Source: Pseudomonas citronellolis (lineage in GTDB: Bacteria > Pseudomonadota > Gammaproteobacteria > Pseudomonadales > Pseudomonadaceae). Taken from it: DNA of 48,706 nt. Each line of letters starts with the position of its first letter. The stretch's first letter is position 1. The DNA lies in contig NZ_JARJLT010000414.1 in assembly GCF_029335315.1 (NCBI RefSeq), forward strand, positions 1-48,706. Reading direction: 5' to 3'. Under the pieces are notes generated by a model, which ran no database searches, was not told where the DNA came from, and worked only from the letters and a program-made list of their open reading frames with translations. Positions 27,998 to 35,919 of the stretch are shown here, in pieces. The translations under genes were made by a program, and so were the position numbers.

Positions 27998-28013
27998 TCC
28001 ACAACCGCTCCAC
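27998..28013 (+). promoter_or_regulatory. Candidate CreB box (cre/blr-tag) upstream of creD
   Basis: TCCAC (27998-28002), six bases, TCCAC (28009-28013). The published CreB/BlrA tag is TTCAC, six bases, TTCAC; each half-site here differs at one base. A further exact TTCAC lies at 28038-28042. The site is in the 111-base gap before creD, the gene most strongly activated by CreB in related species. Confidence 0.6.
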
Positions 28014-28061
28014 TGCCGCCCAGCACACTCTCCGCCATTCACCCCCGCCCGGAGAGGCCCC

Positions 28062-29435
28062 ATGAATCGTCCCCTGTTGTTCAAGCTCGGCGCCATCGCC
28101 GTGCTCATGCTCCTGCTGCTCGTCCCCCTGCTGATGATCGGCGGCCTGGTCGGCGAGCGGCAGGCCTACCGCGACGGCGTGCTGCAGGACATCGCCCGCA
28201 GTTCCGCCTACGCCCAGCGCCTGCGCGGCCCGCTGCTGGTGGTGCCCTATGTGCGCCAGGTGATCGCCTGGGAGCGCGACGAGGCCAGGGGCGCCCGCGT
28301 GCCGGTGCAGCGGGAGAAGCGTGGGCGCCTGTACTTCCTGCCCGAGACCTTCCTGGTCGACGGCCAGATGAGCACCGAACTGCGCCATCGCGGCATCTAC
28401 GAAGCGCGCCTGTACCATCTGGACAGCCGCGTCAGCGGGCGCTTCGTGGTGCCGGCCAACTTCGGCGTGCGCGACGACCTGGGCAGCTACCGCTTCGAGC
28501 AGCCGTTCCTGGCGGTGGGCATCAGCGATGTGCGCGGCATCCAGAACGCGCTCAAGCTGAATCTCGGCGAGCGCCAGCTGGACTTCGCCCCCGGCAGCCG
28601 CTCGCGGCGCCTGGGCGAGGGCGTACATGCGCGGCTGCCGCTGGACGCCAGCGCCAGCGAGCAACGCTTCGACTACGCCTTCGACCTGGCCCTGCTGGGC
28701 AGCTCGCGGCTGGACGTGACCCCGGTCGGCCGCGACAGCCAGGTCAACCTGCGCGCCGACTGGCCGCACCCGAGCTTCGGTGGCGAGTTCCTGCCGGTCG
28801 AGCGCAGCGTCGGCGCCGACGGCTTCAACGCGCACTGGCGCACCAGCTTCTTCGCCAGCAACCTGGAGGAAGCCACCCAGGCCTGCTTCACCGGCAAGGA
28901 CTGCGCCGGCTTCGAGTCGCGCAGCTTCGGTGTCAGCCTGGTGGACCCGGTGGACCAGTATCTCAAGGCCGACCGCGCGCTGAAGTACGCGCTGCTGTTC
29001 ATCGGCCTGACCTTCGCCGGCTTCTTCCTATTCGAAGTGCTCAAGGGCCTGGCGCTGCACCCGGTGCAGTACGCCCTGGTCGGCCTGGCCCTGGCGTTGT
29101 TCTACCTGTTGCTGCTGTCGCTGGCCGAGCACCTGGGCTTCGAGCTGGCCTACCTGGTGTCCGCCGGCGCCTGCGTCGCGCTGATCGGCTTCTACCTGTG
29201 CACGGTGTTGCGCAGCGCGCTGCGTGGCTGCGCTTTCGCGCTCGGCCTGGCGGCGCTCTACGCCATGCTCTACGGCCTGCTGCGGGCCGAGGACTACGCC
29301 TTGCTGATGGGCTCGCTGCTGCTGTTCACGGTGCTCGCCGGGGTGATGGCGCTGACCCGTGGGCTGGACTGGTATGGCGTCGGCCGCGCCAAGGGCGAGC
29401 CAGCGTTCACCCCCGACGCAGCGCGCCAAGCTTGA
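28062..29435 (+). CDS. creD: Inner membrane protein CreD
   Basis: 457 residues: an N-terminal membrane anchor (about 9-33), a large periplasmic domain (about 34-295) and five or six C-terminal membrane segments (about 305-440). The segments LLVVPYVRQVIAWERD, VDPVDQYLKADRALKYALLFIGLTF (in part) and YLLLLSLAEHLGFELAY are typical of CreD/CET. It is the main output of CreBC in P. aeruginosa; its biochemical role is unknown, though loss affects envelope integrity and beta-lactam phenotypes. A candidate CreB box precedes it. Confidence 0.94.
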   Translation: MNRPLLFKLGAIAVLMLLLLVPLLMIGGLVGERQAYRDGVLQDIARSSAYAQRLRGPLLVVPYVRQVIAWERDEARGARVPVQREKRGRLYFLPETFLVDGQMSTELRHRGIYEARLYHLDSRVSGRFVVPANFGVRDDLGSYRFEQPFLAVGISDVRGIQNALKLNLGERQLDFAPGSRSRRLGEGVHARLPLDASASEQRFDYAFDLALLGSSRLDVTPVGRDSQVNLRADWPHPSFGGEFLPVERSVGADGFNAHWRTSFFASNLEEATQACFTGKDCAGFESRSFGVSLVDPVDQYLKADRALKYALLFIGLTFAGFFLFEVLKGLALHPVQYALVGLALALFYLLLLSLAEHLGFELAYLVSAGACVALIGFYLCTVLRSALRGCAFALGLAALYAMLYGLLRAEDYALLMGSLLLFTVLAGVMALTRGLDWYGVGRAKGEPAFTPDAARQA

Positions 29436-29446
29436 TGGAGGCCGCC

Positions 29447-29749
29447 ATGCAGGTAGTCACTCGCTTCACCCTGAGTTTCTTCGTCGGCCTGCTGCTGAGC
29501 GTGATGGCGCTGCCGTTGCTGATGTTCGTCGGCCACTTCGAACTGATCGCCTGGCTCGCCGCCAGCGGCAAGCCGCTGGCCTGGCTGGCGCTGAACCTGC
29601 CGCCGGCGAGCTTCTGGGATGGCCTGACCGGCGCTCACGACGCGGCCCACAACCCGCACGTGCGGTCGTTCCTGGAACTGTGCGTGGGCTTCACCCAGCT
29701 GGGCCTGCTGCTGGCGCTGCCGCTGTACTACTGGGGCAGCCGCAAATGA
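29447..29749 (+). CDS. Small two-segment membrane protein downstream of creD
   Basis: 100 residues. GGAGG sits five bases before the ATG at 29447; an earlier in-frame ATG at 29435 overlaps the creD stop but has no site of its own. Two hydrophobic segments (about 7-29 and 75-93) flank an amphipathic loop with PPASFWDGLTGAHDAAHNP. I do not recognise the family. Its 11-base gap to creD makes it a member of the cre operon, so a role in the CreBC envelope response is a reasonable inference. Confidence 0.8.
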   Translation: MQVVTRFTLSFFVGLLLSVMALPLLMFVGHFELIAWLAASGKPLAWLALNLPPASFWDGLTGAHDAAHNPHVRSFLELCVGFTQLGLLLALPLYYWGSRK

Positions 29750-29886
29750 GCGCCTGGCACGGGTTGCGTGAGGAGCGTCGGGAGGGGCGGCGGTTGGCGC
29801 GGCGGATCGCCGGGCTGGTTCTGCGAGCGCGTGGAAGTGGGTTCGCGAGCAAGCTCGCTCCTACGAAGAGAGGGCCCAACCTGTAG
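29746..29886 (+). CDS. Possible 46-residue ORF running into a REP element (doubtful)
   Basis: An ATG overlapping the previous stop (ATGA) opens a 46-codon frame rich in Arg. Its end reads GFASKLAPT, the peptide that one strand of the repeat GTAGGAGCGAGCTTGCTCGC always encodes in this frame. It may be a coupled small protein with a repeat-derived tail or just noise. Composition gives no help and no start signal exists besides coupling. Confidence 0.2.
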   Translation: MSAWHGLREERREGRRLARRIAGLVLRARGSGFASKLAPTKRGPNL

Positions 29887-29905
29887 GAGCGAGCTTGCTC
29901 GCGAA
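29842..29905. repeat. Inverted pair of REP elements (GTAGGAGCG family)
   Basis: TTCGCGAGCAAGCTCGCTCC plus TAC (29842-29864) and its perfect reverse complement (29883-29905), separated by 18 bases. Each unit also has an internal palindrome GCGAGC-AA-GCTCGC. This is the classic Pseudomonas intergenic REP; another pair lies at 45892-45952. Confidence 0.92.
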
Positions 29906-29946
29906 CGGCGGAAGGCCCATCAACCGCCGGCGCCTGGCCATGGGGC

Positions 29947-30570
29947 TCAGGCCGGTTGCGTGGCCTGCAGGGACGGACGCCGGGCAACCTCGGCGTACCA
30001 GCCGGCGAGTTTCGGATAGCGCTCGCGCCAGGCCCAGTCGGGGCGGCGGAAGTCGAGGTAGCCCAGGGCGCAGGCCAGGCCGATGGCGACCAGGTCGAAG
30101 CGCTCGGCAAGCGCGGCGAAGGCCTCGCCCTCGAAATGTTCCAGGGCGCGTTCGATCTTCTGCTGCTGGCCCTGCAGCCAGCCGTCCCAGCGCTTCTCCT
30201 CGGGGCGCACGAAGCTCTCGTAGCGGCTGATCACTGCGGCATCCATGACCGCGTCGGCCAGCGCCGCCAGGGTCAGGCGCTGCCAGCGCGCCGGGCCTTC
30301 GCGGGGCATCAGCGGCTCGCCGGCGTGCTGCTGGTCGAGGTATTCGACGATCACCCGGCTGTCGTACAGGGCCTGGCCGTCGGCCAGGCGCAGGCAGGGA
30401 ATCTTCCCCGCCGGGTTGCAGGCGTTGACGCCGCTGTCGGGGCTCACCGGGCTGAGGCTGGCGGCCTGCAGGCGAACCTTGTCGAGCTGGCCGGTCTCGT
30501 GCAGCAGCACCATGACCTTGCGTACGAAGGGCGAAGCGGGGGCGTGGAACAGGGTGAGGGTGGCGCTCAT
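29947..30570 (-). CDS. Glutathione S-transferase family protein
   Basis: 207 residues with an N-terminal thioredoxin-fold domain (about 1-85: LFHAPASPFVRKVMVLLHETG; GKIPCLRLADG, with the cis-Pro that binds glutathione; YDSRVIVEYLDQ) and an all-helical C-terminal domain. Catalytic Ser near residue 13 is possible. The substrate is unknown. The upstream propeller-protein gene ends 12 bases before its ATG on the same strand, so the two probably form an operon. Confidence 0.9.
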   Translation of the reverse strand: MSATLTLFHAPASPFVRKVMVLLHETGQLDKVRLQAASLSPVSPDSGVNACNPAGKIPCLRLADGQALYDSRVIVEYLDQQHAGEPLMPREGPARWQRLTLAALADAVMDAAVISRYESFVRPEEKRWDGWLQGQQQKIERALEHFEGEAFAALAERFDLVAIGLACALGYLDFRRPDWAWRERYPKLAGWYAEVARRPSLQATQPA

Positions 30571-30582
30571 GGGGGCTCCTGG

Positions 30583-31539
30583 TTACTCGCGGATGACCAG
30601 CAGGCGGTCGCCGCTGGCGTCGGCGCCCCAGACCTCGCCGGGGCGGCCGTCGAGGCGGCGCACCTGGGCGGCGGTCGAGTCGCCGGGGTAGAGGGTGAAT
30701 TTCTCGCTCTGCACGTCGAAGCGCAGGATCGCGTTGCCGGCCAGGTCGCTGAGCCAGACGCGGTCCATGGCGTCGACGTAGAGCGCGCAGGGCTGCGGGT
30801 TGTCGCCGGGCAGGCGCCAGCTCTTCCACTTGCCGTCGCTGGGGTCGAAGCGGCCGAGGCTGCCGCTGCCCGGCTCGCTGACCCAGAGCCGGCCGATGGA
30901 GTCGGCGCCCAGTTGCAGCGGCTGGCTGCCGGCGGTGGGCAGCGGGATGCGGGTGACGGCTTCGCCCAGCGGGTCGATGCGGTTGATGCTGTTGTCGTCG
31001 CTGGAGGCGTACCAGACCTGCCCGTCCGGCGTCACCGCCAGGCCGTGCGGGCCCTTGCCGCCGGGCGCCGGCCAGACGTCGAGCTTGCGGCTGTCGGGGT
31101 CGAGGCGGCCGTAGAAACCGTTGGCGCCGGTGAACCAGATGTCGTGGTCGTCATCGAAGACCAGGCTGTCCAGGCCGGCGTCGGCGGCCTCCTTGGGCAG
31201 CGGCAGGGTTTCGCTGCCCAGGCGTTCCGGGTCGACCCGGACCAGGGCGTTGAGGCCGCTGTCGGCGACCCAGGCTTCGCCGTCCAGCCCGGCGATCACC
31301 GCGCGCGGCGCCGAGCCCTTGCCCAGGCTGACCGACTCGTTCTGCCCGCTCTGCGGGTCGAAGCGCACCAGCGCACCGTCGCCCTCGGCGCCGTACCAGA
31401 GCTTGCCGTCGTCGAGCAGGGCCAGGGCCGAAGGCGCGGCGCCCTTGGTCAGCGGGTAGTACTGCAGGTCGGCGGCGTGGGCGGAGGCGCTCAGCAGGAC
31501 GCCGAGCAGGGCGGGCAGGAAACGCGGGCGTAGCGGCAT
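30583..31539 (-). CDS. Periplasmic beta-propeller protein, virginiamycin B lyase-like
   Basis: 318 residues with a signal peptide ending at AHA-AD (about residue 22). About six repeats of the NHL/Vgb type follow, each with a turn such as GKLWYGAEGD, GEAWVADSGLN, HDIWFTGANG, GQVWYASSDDN, GRLWVSEPGSG and DRVWLSDLAGN. Characterised Vgb opens the streptogramin B ring using conserved His and Glu; I cannot map those residues with confidence, so lyase activity should not be assumed. It precedes the GST gene and follows fiuA on the same strand. Confidence 0.82.
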   Translation of the reverse strand: MPLRPRFLPALLGVLLSASAHAADLQYYPLTKGAAPSALALLDDGKLWYGAEGDGALVRFDPQSGQNESVSLGKGSAPRAVIAGLDGEAWVADSGLNALVRVDPERLGSETLPLPKEAADAGLDSLVFDDDHDIWFTGANGFYGRLDPDSRKLDVWPAPGGKGPHGLAVTPDGQVWYASSDDNSINRIDPLGEAVTRIPLPTAGSQPLQLGADSIGRLWVSEPGSGSLGRFDPSDGKWKSWRLPGDNPQPCALYVDAMDRVWLSDLAGNAILRFDVQSEKFTLYPGDSTAAQVRRLDGRPGEVWGADASGDRLLVIRE

Positions 31540-31648
31540 GGGGAAAGCTCCCGGGCGTGGCCGTTGGAACGCGCACTGTAGCGCGCCACGCGCCGGGAGG
31601 GGAACGGCGCGCCAGAGACGCGCCGAGGGGGAGGGACGGGGCGGGTGG

Positions 31649-34057
31649 TCAGAACTTGTAGTCGAGGCTGGCGACCACGTTGCGACGGTCGCCGTAGTAG
31701 CAGTAGAAGCCGTCGCAGGTGGAGATGTATTCCTTGTCGAAGACGTTGTTCGCGTTCACCGCCACGCTCAGCCCTTTCAGGCTGTTGTCGATGCGGCCGA
31801 GGTCGTAGCGCACCGCGGCGTCGTACAGGGTGTAGGAGCCGGTGTGGCCGTCCGACTTGTCGCGCACGAAGCCCATGCTGCCGATGGCGATGTTGTTGGT
31901 CTCGCCCACGTAGCGGCTGCCGAAGCCGACGCCGAAGCCGTCGAGCAGGCCCTGGTGCCAGGTGTAGTCGGCCCACAGCGAGGCCTGGTTCTCCGGGGTC
32001 AGCGGTAGCGGGCGGTTCTTGTCCAGCGGGTTGGCGACCTTGGTCATCTTGCTGTTGGAGTAGGTGTAGGCGGCGGTGATCTTGAGGTTCTCGGTCACGT
32101 CGCCGACGGCCTCCAGCTCGAACCCGCGCACCTGCGCCTCGCCCACCGGGCTGCTGCGGCCCAGGGAGTCGGACAGCACGATGTTCTGCCGGGTCAGGTC
32201 GTAGAGGGCGGCGCTGAGCAGCAGGTTGCTGCCGGTCGGCTGGTACTTCACGCCCACTTCGTACTGCTTGCCGGTGCTCGGCTCGAAGGCCGCGCCGTTG
32301 TTGCCGCCGGCTTCGGTCTGGAACGATTCGGCGTAGGAGGCGTAGGGCGCCAGGCCGTTCTCGAACAGGTAGCTGAGCGCCGCGTTGCCGCTGAAGTGGC
32401 TGTCGCGGCGGGTGTCGGTGGCGCCACCGGCGTTGTAGAACTTCGAACCGGTGTGGGCCCAGTCCTGGCGGCCGCCGAGGGTCAGGCGCCAGTTGTCCAG
32501 GGACATCTGGTCCTGGGTGTAGAGGCCGGTGTCGCGCATCTTCTGGTCATAGTCGTTGAACGCGGTGTAGCTGACGTTGCTGAAGTCCTGACCGTAGATC
32601 GGGTGCTTGATGTTGCTGGTCGGCGCGGCGCCGTACAGCCACTGGTAGTTGGTGTTGGCGCGCTGGTGGTCGAGGCCCAGCAGCAGGGTGTGCTTGACCG
32701 GGCCGGTGGCGAAGTCGGCCTGGAAGTTGTTGTCGATGGCGAACTGGCTGATGTCCTCGTTGACCACGTTGGCGCCGCGCGCCACGGTGCCGTCGTCGCT
32801 CACCGCGGTGGCCCAGCCGCCGGCGGTGATGCCCTGGAAGGACAGGTCGCTCTTGGTGTAGCGCAGGTTCTGGCGGAACTGCCAGACGTCGTTGAAGCGG
32901 TGCTCGAAGGCGTAACCCAGGGCGTAGTAGGTCTTGTCGTAGAACTCCCAGTCCGGGTCGCCCAGGTTCTCGTGGTACTTCACGGTGCCGGCCGGGGTCG
33001 ACAGCTTGGTGCCCTGCAGCGGCAGGAACTGGCTGGTGATGCCGGTATCGTCGCGGTTGAACTGCGAGAGGAAGGTCAGGCGGGTGTCTTCGTCGAAGTT
33101 CCAGGTCACGCTCGGGGCGATGTTGTAGCGCTTGCTGTCGACGTGCTCGACCTGGGTGTTGCTGTCGCGCACCACGCCGCTGACGCGGTAGAGCATCTTG
33201 CCCTGGTCGTCGATCTTGCCGGTGCTGTCGAAGGAAATCTGCTTGTGCTCGTAGCTGCCGACCTGCAGCTGCACTTCATTGCTGCTCTGCTCCTGCGGGC
33301 GCCGGCTGACCATGTCCAGCAGGCCGCCGGGCGGGGTCTGGCCGTACAGCGAGGAGGCCGGGCCGCGCAGCAGGGCGACGCGTTCCAGGTCCCAGGTTTC
33401 CAGCTTGGGCATGGTGTAGGAACCCTTGGGTAGCGGCAGGCCGTCGAGGAACTGGGTCGGTTCGAAGCCGCGCACTTTCAGCCATTCGGCGCGGGTGTCG
33501 CTGCCGTAGCTGCTGGCGATCACGCCGGGCATGTAGCGCACCGCGTCGTCGAGGTTCTGCACGTTGCGGTCCTGCATCTGCTCGCGGGTGGCCACGGAGA
33601 TCGACTTGGGCGTCTCCAGCAGCGAGCTGTCGGTCTTGGTGCCGGCGCGGGTGCGCGTGGCCAGGTAGCCGATCGCCGGGCCGTCCGGGTCTTCCTGGGC
33701 GGCGCTGATGGTGGTCGCGGCCATGGCCAGGGTGTCCTTGGGCTGCGGGCGCAGGCTGAAGCTGCCGGAGCCGTTCTGCTCCAGCTCCAGGCCGGTGCCT
33801 TCCAGGGCCTGACGCAGCGCGCCGACGCCGTCGTAGCGGCCCTGCACCGCGTGGGCGTTGCGCCCGGCGGCCAGGCTCGGGTCGATGCTCAGGCTGATGC
33901 CGGCTTCCGCGGCGATGCGGTTGAGGGTGCTGGCCAGCGGCGCGGCGGGCAGCTGGTAGTCGCGCACGGTATCCGCGGCGAGGGCGGCCAGCGGGCTGGC
34001 GAGAAGGATGGCGGCGGCCAGCAGGTGCGGGCGGAAGGCCGTGGCGGCGGATGGCAT
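31649..34057 (-). CDS. fiuA: TonB-dependent ferrichrome receptor FiuA (with signalling domain)
   Basis: Outer-membrane transducer of 802 residues. Signal peptide to ALA-AD (about 28), then the STN signalling domain (about 30-110: YQLPAAPLASTLNRIAAEAG; VGALRQALEGTGLELE), a TonB box near DTLAMAATTIS, the plug (about 145-260: LETPKSISVATREQM; LRGPASSLYGQTPPGGLLD) and the 22-strand barrel ending in Phe (SLDYKF). It binds ferric hydroxamates and signals through FiuR to FiuI. The name rests on sequence recognition, the adjacent sigma/anti-sigma pair and PAO1-like neighbours; FoxA-type specificity remains possible. The 213-base leader has an AT-rich patch at 34131-34148 but no promoter I can assign. 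Confidence 0.85.
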   Translation of the reverse strand: MPSAATAFRPHLLAAAILLASPLAALAADTVRDYQLPAAPLASTLNRIAAEAGISLSIDPSLAAGRNAHAVQGRYDGVGALRQALEGTGLELEQNGSGSFSLRPQPKDTLAMAATTISAAQEDPDGPAIGYLATRTRAGTKTDSSLLETPKSISVATREQMQDRNVQNLDDAVRYMPGVIASSYGSDTRAEWLKVRGFEPTQFLDGLPLPKGSYTMPKLETWDLERVALLRGPASSLYGQTPPGGLLDMVSRRPQEQSSNEVQLQVGSYEHKQISFDSTGKIDDQGKMLYRVSGVVRDSNTQVEHVDSKRYNIAPSVTWNFDEDTRLTFLSQFNRDDTGITSQFLPLQGTKLSTPAGTVKYHENLGDPDWEFYDKTYYALGYAFEHRFNDVWQFRQNLRYTKSDLSFQGITAGGWATAVSDDGTVARGANVVNEDISQFAIDNNFQADFATGPVKHTLLLGLDHQRANTNYQWLYGAAPTSNIKHPIYGQDFSNVSYTAFNDYDQKMRDTGLYTQDQMSLDNWRLTLGGRQDWAHTGSKFYNAGGATDTRRDSHFSGNAALSYLFENGLAPYASYAESFQTEAGGNNGAAFEPSTGKQYEVGVKYQPTGSNLLLSAALYDLTRQNIVLSDSLGRSSPVGEAQVRGFELEAVGDVTENLKITAAYTYSNSKMTKVANPLDKNRPLPLTPENQASLWADYTWHQGLLDGFGVGFGSRYVGETNNIAIGSMGFVRDKSDGHTGSYTLYDAAVRYDLGRIDNSLKGLSVAVNANNVFDKEYISTCDGFYCYYGDRRNVVASLDYKF

Positions 34058-34201
34058 TGGGACTCACTCCTGGGTGTGAATGTTTCTCGTTCGCCTCCTT
34101 GCCGGTCGAGATTTCAAAAGTGATAGGGCTGCGCGAAAAAAATTTCGCAGGGCCTGTTTCCGGGCTATCCGCCCGCCAATACCGGGGCTAAGAGATGCCA
34201 A

Positions 34202-34237
34202 CGCAGGATGGGTTTCGCGAGCTCAACCCGTCCTGCG
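34202..34237. repeat. REP-like palindrome (GCAGGATGGGT family)
   Basis: CGCAGGATGGGTT (34202-34214) pairs with AACCCGTCCTGCG (34225-34237) with one G-T mismatch. It lies in the fiuR-fiuA gap. A second member is at 42116-42153. Confidence 0.75.
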
Positions 34238-34270
34238 AAAGGCGCTCCTACAGGGAGTGGAGGGCGGGGC

Positions 34271-35230
34271 TCAGCCGCGCGGTACGACCTTCGCCCACCA
34301 GCCGCCATGGCGCTCGATGCGCACTGGCAGGCTCGGCGGTAGCGAGTCCAGGGCCAGGTCGGTGTCGCGCAGGGAGAAGCTGCCGCTGATGCGCAGGTCG
34401 GCCAGCGCCGGGTCCACGCCCAGGTAGCCGCTGCGGTAGCGGCCCAGTTGGTCGAGCAGGTCGCCCAGGCGCAGGTTGTCGGCCACCAGCATGCCGTGGG
34501 TCCAGGCGTCGGCGGTGGCGCTGTTGGCGACCTGCTGGCCGAGGCCGTCGGCGCGCAGCAGCACGTGGCGGCCCTGGGGCACCACGGTTTCGTCGTGGCC
34601 CTGTTGCGGCTTCGCCGCCACCGCCGACTGCAGCACGCTGAGCAGGGTGCCGTCGTCCTGGCGCTCGACCAGGAAGCGCGTGCCGAGGGCGCGCAGGCGA
34701 CCGTCGCGGGTCTCGACGATGAACGGGCGGCTGTCGCCGTGGGCAGTCTGCACCATGATCTCGCCGCTGAGCAGGACGATACGCCGCTCGCTGGCGTCGA
34801 AACGGATGTCCAGGGCGGTGCGGCTATCGAGCTGCACCAGGGTGTCGTCGGGCAGGCGCAGCTCGCGCAGTTCGCCGGTGCCGGTGACCACGTCGGCCAG
34901 GGCGTAGCGCAGCGGCACGTAGCGGTTGCCGACGCCGAGGGCCAGCACGCCGGCCAGCAGCAGCGACAGGCCGGTGCCGGCCAGACGGCGCAGCTTGCGC
35001 CGCGATTCGCCCGGCGCGCGCAGCAGGGCGGCGCGTGCGCCGGGGCTGCCGGCCGCGCCCAGGCTGCGGTCGAGCATGCCCAGCTGGTGCCAGGCGCGGG
35101 CGTGTTCGCTGTGCGCGGCGTGCCAGTGGGCGAAGGCGGTTTCGTCTTCGGCGCGGGCCTCGCCCGAACCCAGGCGCAGCTGCCAGGCGATGGCTTCGTC
35201 GAGGACGCGCAGGGCTACCGGGCCGTTCAT
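34271..35230 (-). CDS. fiuR: Anti-sigma factor FiuR (FecR family)
   Basis: 319-residue inner-membrane regulator relaying the FiuA signal to sigma factor FiuI. The cytoplasmic N-terminal FecR/DUF4880 domain (about 1-80) has AIAWQLRLGSGEARAEDETAFAHW (in part) with the conserved W. One membrane segment lies at about 91-108, then the periplasmic FecR domain (RELRLPDDTLVQLDSRTAL to LRALGTRFLVERQDDG) and a C-terminal STN-contacting region. The ATG at 35230 overlaps the fiuI TGA (ATGA), the usual arrangement; the frame runs 30 bases further without support. Confidence 0.9.
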   Translation of the reverse strand: MNGPVALRVLDEAIAWQLRLGSGEARAEDETAFAHWHAAHSEHARAWHQLGMLDRSLGAAGSPGARAALLRAPGESRRKLRRLAGTGLSLLLAGVLALGVGNRYVPLRYALADVVTGTGELRELRLPDDTLVQLDSRTALDIRFDASERRIVLLSGEIMVQTAHGDSRPFIVETRDGRLRALGTRFLVERQDDGTLLSVLQSAVAAKPQQGHDETVVPQGRHVLLRADGLGQQVANSATADAWTHGMLVADNLRLGDLLDQLGRYRSGYLGVDPALADLRISGSFSLRDTDLALDSLPPSLPVRIERHGGWWAKVVPRG

Positions 35231-35760
35231 GTCGGCTCCCCATAGAGGGCGATGTAGCACTGGCGCAGGCCCTGGGCGATGTACTGGCGCACGCGCGGCA
35301 CCGACACGCCCAGGCGTTCGGCGATCTCGGCGTGGCCCAGGCCGTCCAGGCGGTTGAGCAGGAAGGCGCTGCGCGCGCGGCTGGACAGCTTGCCCAGCAG
35401 GCGGTCGATTTCGCGCAGGTCGGCAAGGATCAGGAACTGCTCTTCCACCGAAGGCTGCTCGGCCTCGGGCACCAGCAGCAGCTCGTCGAGGTAGGCCTGC
35501 TCCAGCGCCTGGCGGCGCCAGTGGTCGACCAGCAGGCCCTTGGCCACGGTCACCAGGAACGCGCGCGGTTCGCGCAGGCTGGGCAGCTCGCGGCGGCCGA
35601 GGATGCGCACGAAGGTGTCCTGGCCGAGGTCCTCGGCGCGCTGCGGGCAGCCGACGCTACGGTTCAGCCAGGCGAGCAGCCAGTCGCGATGGTCGCGGTA
35701 CAGCGTGCCTACGAATTCGCCATTGCCCGTCTGGATTGCCGACACCCTTTGCTCCCCCAT
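35227..35760 (-). CDS. fiuI: ECF sigma factor FiuI (iron-starvation type)
   Basis: 177-residue sigma-70 family regulator directing RNA polymerase to fiuA. Region 2 (about 20-85) has YRDHRDWLLAWLNRSVGCPQ and AEDLGQDTFVRIL; region 4 (about 115-170) has LSSRARSAFLLNRLDGLGH and the helix-turn-helix IAERLGVSVPRVRQYIAQGL. It heads fiuI-fiuR, coupled by an ATGA overlap. A Fur-box-like sequence lies 20 bases upstream of the ATG, consistent with iron repression. Confidence 0.9.
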   Translation of the reverse strand: MGEQRVSAIQTGNGEFVGTLYRDHRDWLLAWLNRSVGCPQRAEDLGQDTFVRILGRRELPSLREPRAFLVTVAKGLLVDHWRRQALEQAYLDELLLVPEAEQPSVEEQFLILADLREIDRLLGKLSSRARSAFLLNRLDGLGHAEIAERLGVSVPRVRQYIAQGLRQCYIALYGEPT

Positions 35761-35779
35761 CCCGAAACGGGATGAACAA

Positions 35780-35798
35780 CAAAACGATAACTATTCGC
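35780..35798 (-). promoter_or_regulatory. Candidate Fur box upstream of fiuI
   Basis: The 19 bases at 35780-35798 match the Fur consensus GATAATGATAATCATTATC at 12 positions, including the core GATAA and ATT. The region 35776-35815 is distinctly AT-rich for this genome and lies directly before fiuI. The match is moderate, so the assignment leans on context. Confidence 0.5.
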
Positions 35799-35872
35799 AA
35801 ATGATCGCAAAGTGCAACCAAGCGGGCAATTGGCATCCGTCGGTTTTCGGGAAAGTCTCGGCCCAGAACGTG

Positions 35873-35898
35873 AAAAACCGCCCCGGAGGGCGGCTTTT
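35873..35898 (-). terminator. Intrinsic terminator of glcB
   Basis: On the minus strand CCGCCC (35893-35888), loop TCCG, GGGCGG (35883-35878), then TTTTT (35877-35873). It starts about 21 bases past the glcB stop. Confidence 0.85.
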
Positions 35899-35919
35899 CA
35901 GTCACGCAGAAGGCAAGCC

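Noticed and set aside
34058-34201. An ECF (FiuI) promoter for fiuA in the AT-rich patch
   Set aside because: Several sequences loosely resemble iron-starvation sigma promoters but none has both elements at proper spacing.
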